From an uncultured Muribaculaceae bacterium (lineage in GTDB: Bacteria; Bacteroidota; Bacteroidia; Bacteroidales; Muribaculaceae): a DNA stretch of 6,503 nt. Within the stretch, counting starts at the first letter, position 1; each line of letters begins with the position of its first letter. Shown here one piece after another: positions 1 through 5,793 of the stretch. The DNA lies in assembly GCA_910586595.1 (NCBI GenBank), contig CAJUJB010000074.1, positions 1-6,503 of the forward strand, given 5' to 3'. Both the position numbers and the translations under genes were made by a program. The notes under the pieces were generated by a model. The model saw nothing but the letters and a program-made list of their open reading frames with translations, ran no database searches and had not been told where the DNA came from.

Positions 1-177
1 GAGCTCATTCTCACCAAAGACAATAAATTCACCCAGAAAGAAATACGTCGCATTAGTCCTAATCATTCATTAAAATACGGGCTCGGCTTACATACATATA
101 ATTCGTTGGGTGGCAAAACCGTAGTAGACGGTAGAGGATATCGCCATATGATAACCCGTCTCATAAAAAGCCTGTAG
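1..177 (+). CDS. 3' end of an unrecognised gene (partial)
   Basis: Frame 1 is open from the window edge to a TAG at 175-177 and gives 58 residues with no start, so only the C-terminus of a longer protein is seen. The segment is hydrophilic and basic, with no membrane helix, and contains GLHTYNSLGGKTVVDGRGYR before ending in LIKSL. I do not recognise the family. Position suggests a polysaccharide-assembly enzyme such as a glycosyltransferase or a modifying transferase, but that is inference from context only. It lies 15 bases upstream of the polymerase gene on the same strand, so it is very likely in the same operon. Codon use looks ordinary. The reading frame is likely real because it stops just before the next start and no other gene covers this stretch. 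Confidence 0.6.
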   Translation, partial: ELILTKDNKFTQKEIRRISPNHSLKYGLGLHTYNSLGGKTVVDGRGYRHMITRLIKSL

Positions 178-192
178 CTTAGTATAATTTAG

Positions 193-1320
193 ATGGATTT
201 AACCACCTTAATGACCCCGGCTGCGGTTGGTCTTAATATATTTTTATATTTCAGTATTCTTATCCTCCTATGGCCATACATTAGGAAATATGCAACAAAA
301 AGCTCCAGCGCCGCCGCATGGGGAACGGCCCTGATGGTACTATTTTGTGTCTTTTCGTTTTGGGATACTGATTACTTCCATTATTTATCTCGCTTCGATT
401 GGCTTCATAATGGCAACTTAGACGCAAGTATGGAAGAAATATACACTTGGATTGCCGAACGAAGTTCATCATACTCTATTTTCAGACTTTTTGTATGGGG
501 AGCCTCCATATTTTTTTGTTATATCCTTGCACACAATCTTAAGATTCCCTATGGTCTCTTTCTATTATTTTTGGCTGGAGGATTCATAACTAAGTTCTCA
601 TATGGGCGTGTCACGCTTGCAATGGCTATACTTTTTGTAGGCTTAAGTTTCATTACCTCTACCATATACCCAAGAGTCCTCAAACTAATCATTGGATTCT
701 CATTAATCGGGTGCAGTTTTTTCTTTCATAAAAGTGCTCCTTTCGGAATAGCCATTGCCACAGCATCAATATTCGCGTATTTAATCAATAAGACTACCCT
801 TAAAATATATCTTATCGCTTACCCGATTTTGATTCTCATTTTTGGATTTCTGGTTGCTCATATATTGCAGTTTTCACCTACTGACGAGTCAGCTTTCAAT
901 ATTAGTGCAGCTCAAAATTATCTAAATCATGAAAGGCAGTCCTCTGGCATTGGAGCCCTACTCGGTAATGCCTTAGCGTGGAGTCCTTATTATTTAACAG
1001 TTTGGTTATTCTGCAAGTGCGTATTCCGAGGTATATTCCGGAATTTCTCATATCGAATGAAAGTATTTGGCACTGCAGCATTTCTCACTACTTCAATAGC
1101 AACTTTATTTGCTTTTGATCTTGGAGCAAATACTTATACCTACTTCTATCGATTTCTATTCTTTGCAATGATTCCCTCGGCTGTTTTTCTAACCCAATGT
1201 TCAAAAAACAGAATATACCCAAAGTTCGTTTTCCGCACATTGTGCATAGCTGCATTCGGCGTTTCATATCAGCTTTTATATTCGTTCTATCTTTCAGTTC
1301 TTGGCGCACAGACTTTCTGA
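193..1320 (+). CDS. EpsG/Wzy-like polysaccharide polymerase (multi-pass membrane protein)
   Basis: A 375-residue, strongly hydrophobic protein with about 10-12 probable transmembrane helices (for example near residues 12-30, 42-57, 97-114, 141-156, 163-197, 205-225, 292-310, 318-335 and 347-366). It resembles the EpsG family: an acidic, aromatic loop after the second helix (FWDTDYFHYLSRF, residues 56-68), a conserved arginine in FSYGRVTLAMA (R139), and a histidine at a helix end in FFFHKSA (H179). EpsG/Wzy proteins are thought to join lipid-linked repeat units on the periplasmic side of the inner membrane. Length is normal for the family. The start at 193 follows the upstream stop by 15 bases with no clear Shine-Dalgarno, as is common in Bacteroidota; M7 at 211 is a possible alternative. 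An O-antigen ligase or other multi-pass enzyme is the main alternative. The family is fairly sure, the exact linkage unknown. Confidence 0.85.
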   Translation: MDLTTLMTPAAVGLNIFLYFSILILLWPYIRKYATKSSSAAAWGTALMVLFCVFSFWDTDYFHYLSRFDWLHNGNLDASMEEIYTWIAERSSSYSIFRLFVWGASIFFCYILAHNLKIPYGLFLLFLAGGFITKFSYGRVTLAMAILFVGLSFITSTIYPRVLKLIIGFSLIGCSFFFHKSAPFGIAIATASIFAYLINKTTLKIYLIAYPILILIFGFLVAHILQFSPTDESAFNISAAQNYLNHERQSSGIGALLGNALAWSPYYLTVWLFCKCVFRGIFRNFSYRMKVFGTAAFLTTSIATLFAFDLGANTYTYFYRFLFFAMIPSAVFLTQCSKNRIYPKFVFRTLCIAAFGVSYQLLYSFYLSVLGAQTF

Positions 1321-1329
1321 TTATCATTT

Positions 1330-2430
1330 ATGAGAATACTTCATATCCATCCATCCCTCAACACCGGCGGTATTGAGGCAATGATTTCTAATCTTGCTGG
1401 AGCAATGTCTGAGCTGCACGACATATCCGTTTGCTCAATTTTTAAGCCGGAGAAAGACACTTATTTATGGAATAAATTACCTGAGAGGATTTATAAATTT
1501 TCCTTAGGGAAAATCACTAAAGGTTTTTCCTTAAAAGAAATATGGAAAATTTATAAAGCAATATACTCCGGCAAATATGATGTCGTCCAACTACATGGAT
1601 TTTTTATGTATTACATCTTGGCAGTCATCCTCTTGCATAACAAATCCAAATTCTTCTATACTGTCCATTCCGATGCTCAGATGGAAAATAGTCACTGGGA
1701 TCGTCGTTTTTTCTATCTAAAAAAGTTAGCCTTTAAATTAGGCTGGGTACACCCAATTACTATTTCGAAAGAGTCTCAGCTTTCATTTCAAAAATTATAC
1801 GAAACTCCAAGCATATTAATTCCAAATGGAATTGCTACAAATACACTTAAGCATTCCATGGAAAAAAAGATGCAGGCATTCCGTTTAACTCCAAAAACTA
1901 AACTTTTCATACATATCGGCAGAATCGACACTCCCAAAAATCAAGTTGTAATGTGCCGATGTGTTGAACGATTGATTAAAGAGGGGAACGATATAGTTCT
2001 TCTCATCGCGGGCCCTATCGCAAATCAGCAGATTTTCATGGAAATCCAACCCTTCTTATCACAAAGAATCGTGTACTTAGGAGAGATTACAGATGCCCGA
2101 GAGTATCTTGCATGTGCCGATGCAATGTTACTTCCATCAATCTGGGAGGGGCTGCCCGTCACATTGCTCGAAGCCATCTCTGTAGGCTGTATTCCTATTT
2201 GCTCTCCTGTTGGAGGTATCGTAAATGTAATTGAAAATGAGAAGACGGGCATCCTCTCGAAATCATCATCTGAGTTAGATTACTTCAAAGCTCTTCAATC
2301 CTATCTAAATTTCAATCAGGCCGAATTGGAAAAGATGAAAATTGAAATGGGCCAGGAGTTTTATAGAAAATATCACATATCAATCGCTGCAAAAAAATAT
2401 TTGGCAGCCTATGATGCTATAAAAAAATAA
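1330..2430 (+). CDS. Glycosyltransferase family 4 (GT-B fold)
   Basis: A 366-residue protein of usual GT4 length, probably cytoplasmic and membrane-associated, adding a sugar from a nucleotide donor with retention of configuration to the lipid-linked repeat unit. The N-terminal acceptor domain opens with MRILHIHPSLNTGGIE; the GG at residues 13-14 is the typical glycine loop. The C-terminal donor domain starts around residues 192-205 with FIHIGRIDTPKNQ, where R198 and K203 are in the place of the donor-phosphate-binding pair. It carries the E-x7-E motif in EGLPVTLLEA (E273 and E281), followed by GCIPICSPVGG. No signal peptide or transmembrane helix is obvious. It starts 9 bases after the polymerase gene and ends 4 bases before the next transferase, consistent with one operon. 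Donor and acceptor cannot be read from the sequence. Confidence 0.92.
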   Translation: MRILHIHPSLNTGGIEAMISNLAGAMSELHDISVCSIFKPEKDTYLWNKLPERIYKFSLGKITKGFSLKEIWKIYKAIYSGKYDVVQLHGFFMYYILAVILLHNKSKFFYTVHSDAQMENSHWDRRFFYLKKLAFKLGWVHPITISKESQLSFQKLYETPSILIPNGIATNTLKHSMEKKMQAFRLTPKTKLFIHIGRIDTPKNQVVMCRCVERLIKEGNDIVLLIAGPIANQQIFMEIQPFLSQRIVYLGEITDAREYLACADAMLLPSIWEGLPVTLLEAISVGCIPICSPVGGIVNVIENEKTGILSKSSSELDYFKALQSYLNFNQAELEKMKIEMGQEFYRKYHISIAAKKYLAAYDAIKK

Positions 2431-2434
2431 CCTA

Positions 2435-3262
2435 ATGCGCATCTCTGTCATCATCCCCACATACAAGCCGAAGGAGTATTTATGGGAGTGTCTGGAATCA
2501 TTGGCCGGCCAAACTCTTGACCGAAGCCATTTTGAGATAATACTCGTTTTAAACGGCTGCAATCAACCATGGGCAGAAGAGATAAAATCATGGATTCAAG
2601 CGCACCCAGATATTATCATCAAATTTATTCAGACAGATCAACCTGGCGTCAGCAATGCCCGCAACATAGGCTTATCAAATGCAACCGGGCAGTTCATCAC
2701 ATTCATCGATGATGACGATTACGTCTCTCCAGAGTACTTAGCCGCACTCTTAAACGCATCCAAAGAGGATACTGTAGTGCTCAGCGATTCAAGAGCCTTT
2801 GTTGACGGGATAGAGGGTTATAAAGATTCATATACACCTCATCTCGCTTATCAAAATTGCAGTAAACAAAATTGCCAGAACATCCTTCATGCACGGGCCA
2901 TTTTTAATGGCCCATGCATGAAGCTCATCCCAATGAGCTTCATCCACGGTTTTTCCTTTGATACAACTATTCCAAACGGAGAAGACGCTCTTTTTATGTT
3001 TTCTATTTCTAAAAATATCAAGAAACTTAGCTATGCTTCAGCCGCAGCAATCTATTATAGGCGTTACCGCGAAGCTTCTGCCACAACAGCAAGAAAATCT
3101 AAGTTTTTCTGGATAAAAAATGCAATTAGATTAAATAATAAGTTTTTATCGGCCTGGTTAAGCGCTCCATTGGAATATAATATACCTTTTGCTTGCAATC
3201 GATTATTGGCAAATATCAAAGGCCTCGCATGGCATCTTAAAGCCAACCATTTATCAACCTAA
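2435..3262 (+). CDS. Glycosyltransferase family 2 (GT-A fold), first of two
   Basis: A 275-residue inverting GT2 enzyme. It has the standard N-terminal strand MRISVIIPTYKPKEYL, the nucleotide-binding region GVSNARNIGLSNATG (residues 71-85), the metal and nucleotide-binding acidic run FIDDDDYVSPEY (D92-D95), and an acidic catalytic-base candidate in NGEDALF (E183-D184). Length is typical for short capsule GT2 proteins. There is no transmembrane segment. It probably adds one sugar to the undecaprenyl-linked repeat unit on the cytoplasmic face. The start lies only 4 bases after the GT4 stop, in TAACCTAATG, which suggests translational coupling. The coding DNA at 2885-2943 contains two overlapping inverted repeats (listed separately). 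The sugar specificity is unknown. Confidence 0.92.
   Translation: MRISVIIPTYKPKEYLWECLESLAGQTLDRSHFEIILVLNGCNQPWAEEIKSWIQAHPDIIIKFIQTDQPGVSNARNIGLSNATGQFITFIDDDDYVSPEYLAALLNASKEDTVVLSDSRAFVDGIEGYKDSYTPHLAYQNCSKQNCQNILHARAIFNGPCMKLIPMSFIHGFSFDTTIPNGEDALFMFSISKNIKKLSYASAAAIYYRRYREASATTARKSKFFWIKNAIRLNNKFLSAWLSAPLEYNIPFACNRLLANIKGLAWHLKANHLST
2501..2512. repeat. 12-bp perfect palindrome inside the first GT2 gene
   Basis: TTGGCCGGCCAA reads the same on both strands. It lies in coding sequence for residues near LAGQT and includes an 8-base GC-only restriction palindrome. It could bind a dimeric protein or simply arise by chance from codon choice; I see nothing that links it to regulation. Confidence 0.4.
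2885..2923 (+). repeat. Inverted repeat A: 17-bp stem, 5-base loop
   Basis: The arms CTTCATGCACGGGCCAT (2885-2901) and ATGGCCCATGCATGAAG (2907-2923) are reverse complements except for one C/A mismatch, around the loop TTTTA. It lies within codons 151-163 of the first GT2 gene, covering LHARAIFNGPCMK. The last six bases are shared with a second hairpin just downstream, so both cannot form at once. In RNA this would be a very stable stem. No U-run follows, so it does not look like an intrinsic terminator. Confidence 0.75.
2918..2943 (+). repeat. Inverted repeat B: perfect 11-bp stem, 4-base loop
   Basis: ATGAAGCTCAT (2918-2928) and ATGAGCTTCAT (2933-2943) are exact reverse complements with loop CCCA. 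It overlaps inverted repeat A at 2918-2923: the shared ATGAAG can pair with CTTCAT at 2885-2890 or with CTTCAT at 2938-2943. It falls within codons 162-170 of the GT2 gene. A function is not shown; the mutually exclusive geometry is directly visible. Confidence 0.7.
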
Positions 3263-3274
3263 TACCGCTGCATT

Positions 3275-4093
3275 ATGGACTTTTCCGTCGCCATGTGTGT
3301 GTATCATAAAGATGATGCACAATTTTTCATGGAAGCAATAAATAGTATAACCACACATCAGACTGTCAAGCCCTCTGAGATTGTAATTGTTGTCGATGGG
3401 CCTATACAGGGAGAACTGGAACAGACGGTAAGCAGACTTGAGGCTCAAAGAAATTTGTTCACCATCATCCGTCTTCCTAAGAATGTAGGTCATGCCGGAG
3501 CCCGACAGGCTGGACTTAATTCCACCAAACACAATCTCGTGGCTATTATGGATGCAGATGATATTTCACTTCCAACTCGATTTGAGGAGCAACTTAAAGC
3601 ATATGAGGTTCACCCGGAAGCAGCTGTAATTGGTGGGCAAATTGAGGAATTCATTGGCAATATTGACAACGTGGTAGGTTCCCGAATTGTGCCATGTAAC
3701 GATAGTGATATAAAATCGTATCTTAAAGCACGTTGTCCAATGAATTTAGTCACTGTAATGTTCCGAAAAGATTACATTGAGGCTGCCGGAGGCTATCAGG
3801 AGTGGTTTTGCGAAGAAGATTACTATCTGTGGATTCGTCTTGCTCAACATTCCTATACCTTTTCAAATCTACCTAAAACACTCGTAAAAGTTCGGGTTGG
3901 CTCGGAAATGTATTCTCGTCGTGGAGGGTGGAAATATTTTAAAAGTGAAGCCAGGTTACAGCACTATATGCTCAAAAACGGTATAATCTCGCTTCCTCGC
4001 TACGCATATAACGTAGTAGGGCGTTTCGCCGTACAGGTTGCGATGCCTAACAAACTGAGAGGATTCATCTTTCAAAAACTTTTCAGGAAATGA
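3275..4093 (+). CDS. Glycosyltransferase family 2, AmsE-like (second of two)
   Basis: A 272-residue GT-A glycosyltransferase. The opening MDFSVAMCVYHKDDAQFFMEA and IVIVVDGPI (residues 36-44) resemble the AmsE-like group of exopolysaccharide GT2 enzymes, often annotated as galactosyltransferases. It shows GHAGARQAGLN (72-82), the metal-binding MDADD (D93, D95, D96) and an acidic cluster CEEDYYLWIRL (E180, E181, D182) that fits the catalytic base and acceptor site. A basic, aromatic C-terminus (residues 235-272, ending FQKLFRK) may help it sit on the inner membrane. It starts 12 bases after the first GT2 gene. That gene is only distantly similar, so this is not a recent duplication. Sugar specificity is not readable. 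It is the last intact transferase before the irregular patch at 4094-4290. Confidence 0.92.
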   Translation: MDFSVAMCVYHKDDAQFFMEAINSITTHQTVKPSEIVIVVDGPIQGELEQTVSRLEAQRNLFTIIRLPKNVGHAGARQAGLNSTKHNLVAIMDADDISLPTRFEEQLKAYEVHPEAAVIGGQIEEFIGNIDNVVGSRIVPCNDSDIKSYLKARCPMNLVTVMFRKDYIEAAGGYQEWFCEEDYYLWIRLAQHSYTFSNLPKTLVKVRVGSEMYSRRGGWKYFKSEARLQHYMLKNGIISLPRYAYNVVGRFAVQVAMPNKLRGFIFQKLFRK

Positions 4094-4141
4094 AATCTTT
4101 ACTGCCTTAAGAATTTATTGCGGGTTTATTATTAGCCCACA
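4094..4141 (+). other. Short non-coding gap with a possible broken gene start
   Basis: This gap separates the second GT2 gene from a small ORF. An ATGA overlap at 4090-4093 would begin a reading frame, MKSLLP, that meets TAA at 4108-4110. The same frame then stays open for 33 codons up to a TAG at 4210-4212. This could be the scar of a gene broken near its start, or chance. No promoter resembling the Bacteroidota -33/-7 pattern is visible. Confidence 0.35.
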
Positions 4142-4143
4142 AT
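4117..4143 (+). repeat. Imperfect stem-loop at the start of the small ORF
   Basis: ATTGCGGG (4117-4124) pairs with CCCACAAT (4136-4143) with one C/A mismatch, around an 11-base AT-rich loop. The right arm includes the first two bases of the ATG at 4142. It could mask that start or slow the polymerase. No U-run follows, so it is a poor intrinsic terminator. Confidence 0.35.
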
Positions 4144-4291
4144 GAAATCACAATTGAAGTCAGACCAGCTCCCATTCTCATATATATTCATAAACTATTC
4201 CTCCGATAGTCATAAATCAACTATCATCGCGTTCATAAAATCCAGAGTGGAGGAAATGATCAAAAACGAATCACTAACCTTTTCCGACTAA
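4142..4291 (+). CDS. Unrecognised 49-residue ORF overlapping the tagD-like start
   Basis: ATG at 4142 opens a frame of 49 codons ending in TAA at 4289-4291. The A of the next gene's ATG is the last base of this stop (TAATG), a layout typical of translational coupling. The product begins MKSQLKSDQLPFSYIFIN and ends MIKNESLTFSD. It is soluble and mixed in charge, with no signal peptide, membrane helix or motif that I know. Two readings are possible: a real small gene coupled to the cytidylyltransferase, or the C-terminal remnant of a gene lost by recombination, like the ATP-grasp fragment on the other side of the cytidylyltransferase. An in-frame TAG at 4133-4135 blocks upstream extension. The tight overlap is the best evidence that it is translated. 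Confidence 0.45.
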   Translation: MKSQLKSDQLPFSYIFINYSSDSHKSTIIAFIKSRVEEMIKNESLTFSD

Positions 4292-4707
4292 TGAAAAAAT
4301 ATAAAATCGGTTATACAACCGGAGTGTTCGACATGTTTCATATCGGGCATCTCAACATCCTCCGCCGTGCAAAAGAACAATGCGAGACATTGATAGTAGG
4401 TGTAACCTCTGATGAGTTATGCTTCAGGCGCAAGAATAAATATCCAATCATCAATCAAGAAGATAGGAAAGCCATAGTTAGGGCAATAAGATATACTGAC
4501 AGCGTAGTAGACCAGACAGATATGGACAAACTCAGAACTGTGCGAGAATTGGGCGCGGATGTCGTTTTTGTAGGCTCTGACTGGAAAGGAACACCGTCAT
4601 GGACACAATACGAAAATGAGTTTTCAAATCTGGGTTGTACTGTGGTGTACCTTGACCACACTGACGGTATTTCATCTACTATATTAAGGGAAAAAATATC
4701 TAAATAA
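4291..4707 (+). CDS. TagD-like glycerol-3-phosphate cytidylyltransferase family protein
   Basis: A 138-residue cytoplasmic nucleotidyltransferase of the GCT/TagD family, close to the usual length of about 130. It has GYTTGVFDMFHIGH (residues 7-20) with the HxGH signature (H17, H20) that binds CTP phosphates, lysines K48 and K50 ahead of the conserved EDR (residues 57-59), IRYTDSVV (66-73) and GSDWKG (95-100, compare GDDWEG in Bacillus TagD). The family's RTEGISTT motif is here HTDGISST (123-130): the arginine is histidine and the glutamate is aspartate. The standard reaction joins CTP and sn-glycerol 3-phosphate to give CDP-glycerol; the altered motif leaves room for another polyol or alkyl phosphate. 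The start is set by the TAATG overlap and the normal N-terminus. LicD downstream is the likely user of the product. Family is sure, substrate probable. Confidence 0.88.
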   Translation: MKKYKIGYTTGVFDMFHIGHLNILRRAKEQCETLIVGVTSDELCFRRKNKYPIINQEDRKAIVRAIRYTDSVVDQTDMDKLRTVRELGADVVFVGSDWKGTPSWTQYENEFSNLGCTVVYLDHTDGISSTILREKISK

Positions 4708-4711
4708 CAAA

Positions 4712-4891
4712 ATGATACCTCAATGGAAGGAGGTACTAGACTTTACTCGTCGCGCCGCTTGCCATAACAAAGAGGCACGCTTTATTGGTTGGGATGTCGC
4801 TATCACTGCAGATGGATGTGAGATGATAGAAGGGCAACTATTATGTATACTGCGGTTTGATACAGATATTCGACAAAGCAGGAAAATATAA
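4712..4891 (+). pseudogene. C-terminal remnant of a sugar-transfer-associated ATP-grasp protein
   Basis: A 59-codon frame begins 4 bases after the cytidylyltransferase stop. It reads MIPQWKEVLDFTRRA, then ARFIGWDVAITADGCEMIEG (residues 23-41). This matches the end of the sugar-transfer-associated ATP-grasp domain, where IPxW, GWDxAxT and xxIEGN are conserved. Intact members have around 300 residues or more; the N-terminal and central ATP-binding parts are absent. The metal-binding asparagine of EGN is glutamine here (Q42), and the tail CILRFDTDIRQSRKI does not look standard. It is therefore most likely a non-functional stub left by recombination. A small translated peptide cannot be excluded, since the frame is intact and closely follows the upstream gene. 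Whole members are often found in Bacteroidota capsule loci, which suits the setting. Confidence 0.7.
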
Positions 4892-4909
4892 CCTAATACG
4901 TCAAATGAA
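4892..4909 (+). other. 18-base spacer with a repeated gene-junction sequence
   Basis: TAACCTAATACG (4889-4900) spans the end of the ATP-grasp remnant. It differs by one base from TAACCTAATGCG (2428-2439), which spans the GT4 stop and GT2 start. Including the A-rich bases before them, 16 of 18 match. An ATG at 4905 gives only a two-codon frame (ATGAAATGA), which overlaps the LicD start at 4910. Confidence 0.4.
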
Positions 4910-5791
4910 ATGAAACAGTTAATGAACTCCGGTGAGGATAAGTGGGGTATACAACCTCTTCAGAATTGTATTCTTAATATAGCGCAATATATAGATACAT
5001 TTTGTGATAGTAATGAGATAGATTATTGTTTGATGGGCGGAAGTGCACTTGGGGCAGTTCGCCATCATGGATTTATTCCGTGGGATGATGATCTTGACAT
5101 TTTTATGCGACCGGAGCAATACAAGAAATTCAGAACCTTGTTTTTGCAAAAGGGGGATAGAGAACGTTTTTACCTGCAGGAATGGGGGAGTCAAAATGGT
5201 TTTCCAACCATTGCCAAATTGCGACTTAATAAGTCACACTATGTAGAGGCTGATTTAGAGCCGATGGATATTCATAAAGGCATATTTGTAGATATTTTTA
5301 TCCTTCATTCGTGTCCAGATTCACGTTTCGGCCATTGGTATCAATATTTTTGGTCAAGGTATCTTGTCTTGAAATCGCTCGCCAATAGAAATTATTCTCG
5401 TAGGGGAGTCCTTTCGTCAATTATTCTAAAGCCATTAAAGTGGCTACCTAAACGTGCGTTTGTCAATTTTGCAATAAAACAATTATACCGACACAGTACT
5501 GATACAACAAGGTATTTTTGTCATTATCTTGGACGCGCCGGTTATTCCAAGGGATTATATAAGAGTGAGTATTTTGTTACCACGAAGAAAGTTCCCTTTG
5601 AGAGCATTATGCTTAGAGTGCCTTCAAGAGTGGAAGAATATCTTGCAGATCGCTGGGGAGATTATATGAAAATCCCTTCGGAAGAAGAAATAAAATACTA
5701 TCAGCATTCTACCGGCTGGTCTGTAAATACCAATTTTGCAGGTTTTAAGACAAACGGAATATATACAGACGAAGCTAACCTTATCACTTAA
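4910..5791 (+). CDS. LicD-family phosphotransferase
   Basis: A 293-residue cytoplasmic protein of the LicD family, a nucleotidyltransferase fold that moves a phospho-alcohol group from a CDP donor to a sugar. Known relatives transfer phosphocholine (LicD) or ribitol phosphate (fukutin and FKRP). The core motif is CLMGGSALGAVRHHGFIPWD followed at once by DDLDIF: G43-G44 and the acidic set D59, D60, D61 and D63 are in place for metal binding. HKGIFVDIFIL (residues 122-132) and the C-terminal YLADRWGDYMKIPSEEE are also typical. Length is normal. The start at 4910 is preceded by a different-frame ATG at 4905; M5 at 4922 is an alternative. With the TagD-like enzyme upstream, the simplest role is adding glycerol phosphate to the repeat unit. 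No choline uptake or LicC-type gene is in the window, but one could lie outside it. Confidence 0.92.
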   Translation: MKQLMNSGEDKWGIQPLQNCILNIAQYIDTFCDSNEIDYCLMGGSALGAVRHHGFIPWDDDLDIFMRPEQYKKFRTLFLQKGDRERFYLQEWGSQNGFPTIAKLRLNKSHYVEADLEPMDIHKGIFVDIFILHSCPDSRFGHWYQYFWSRYLVLKSLANRNYSRRGVLSSIILKPLKWLPKRAFVNFAIKQLYRHSTDTTRYFCHYLGRAGYSKGLYKSEYFVTTKKVPFESIMLRVPSRVEEYLADRWGDYMKIPSEEEIKYYQHSTGWSVNTNFAGFKTNGIYTDEANLIT

Positions 5792-5793
5792 TT

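Noticed and set aside
185..192. TAATTTAG, one mismatch from the Bacteroidota -7 box TAnnTTTG
   Set aside because: It directly abuts the ATG at 193, so it would give a leaderless message, and no matching -33 element is seen. The gene is 15 bases from an upstream gene and is most likely read through.
1088..1327. 79-codon minus-strand frame
   Set aside because: It is a shadow of the C-terminal membrane helices of the EpsG-like gene, with no supporting signal.
3254..3532. 92-codon minus-strand frame
   Set aside because: It is antisense to the start of the second GT2 gene, whose motifs are intact; the product has no recognisable domain.
4205..4225. GATAGT / ACTATC inverted repeat with 9-base loop
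   Set aside because: Only a 6-bp AT-rich stem inside the small ORF and no U-run follows; it is readily expected by chance.
4727..4733. Perfect Shine-Dalgarno-like AAGGAGG
   Set aside because: No ATG, GTG or TTG with an open frame lies at the right distance downstream; it falls inside the ATP-grasp remnant and simply encodes W-K-E-V.
5043..5246. 67-codon plus-strand frame inside licD
   Set aside because: It is an out-of-frame shadow that overlaps the LicD catalytic motif region, with no start signal or known domain.
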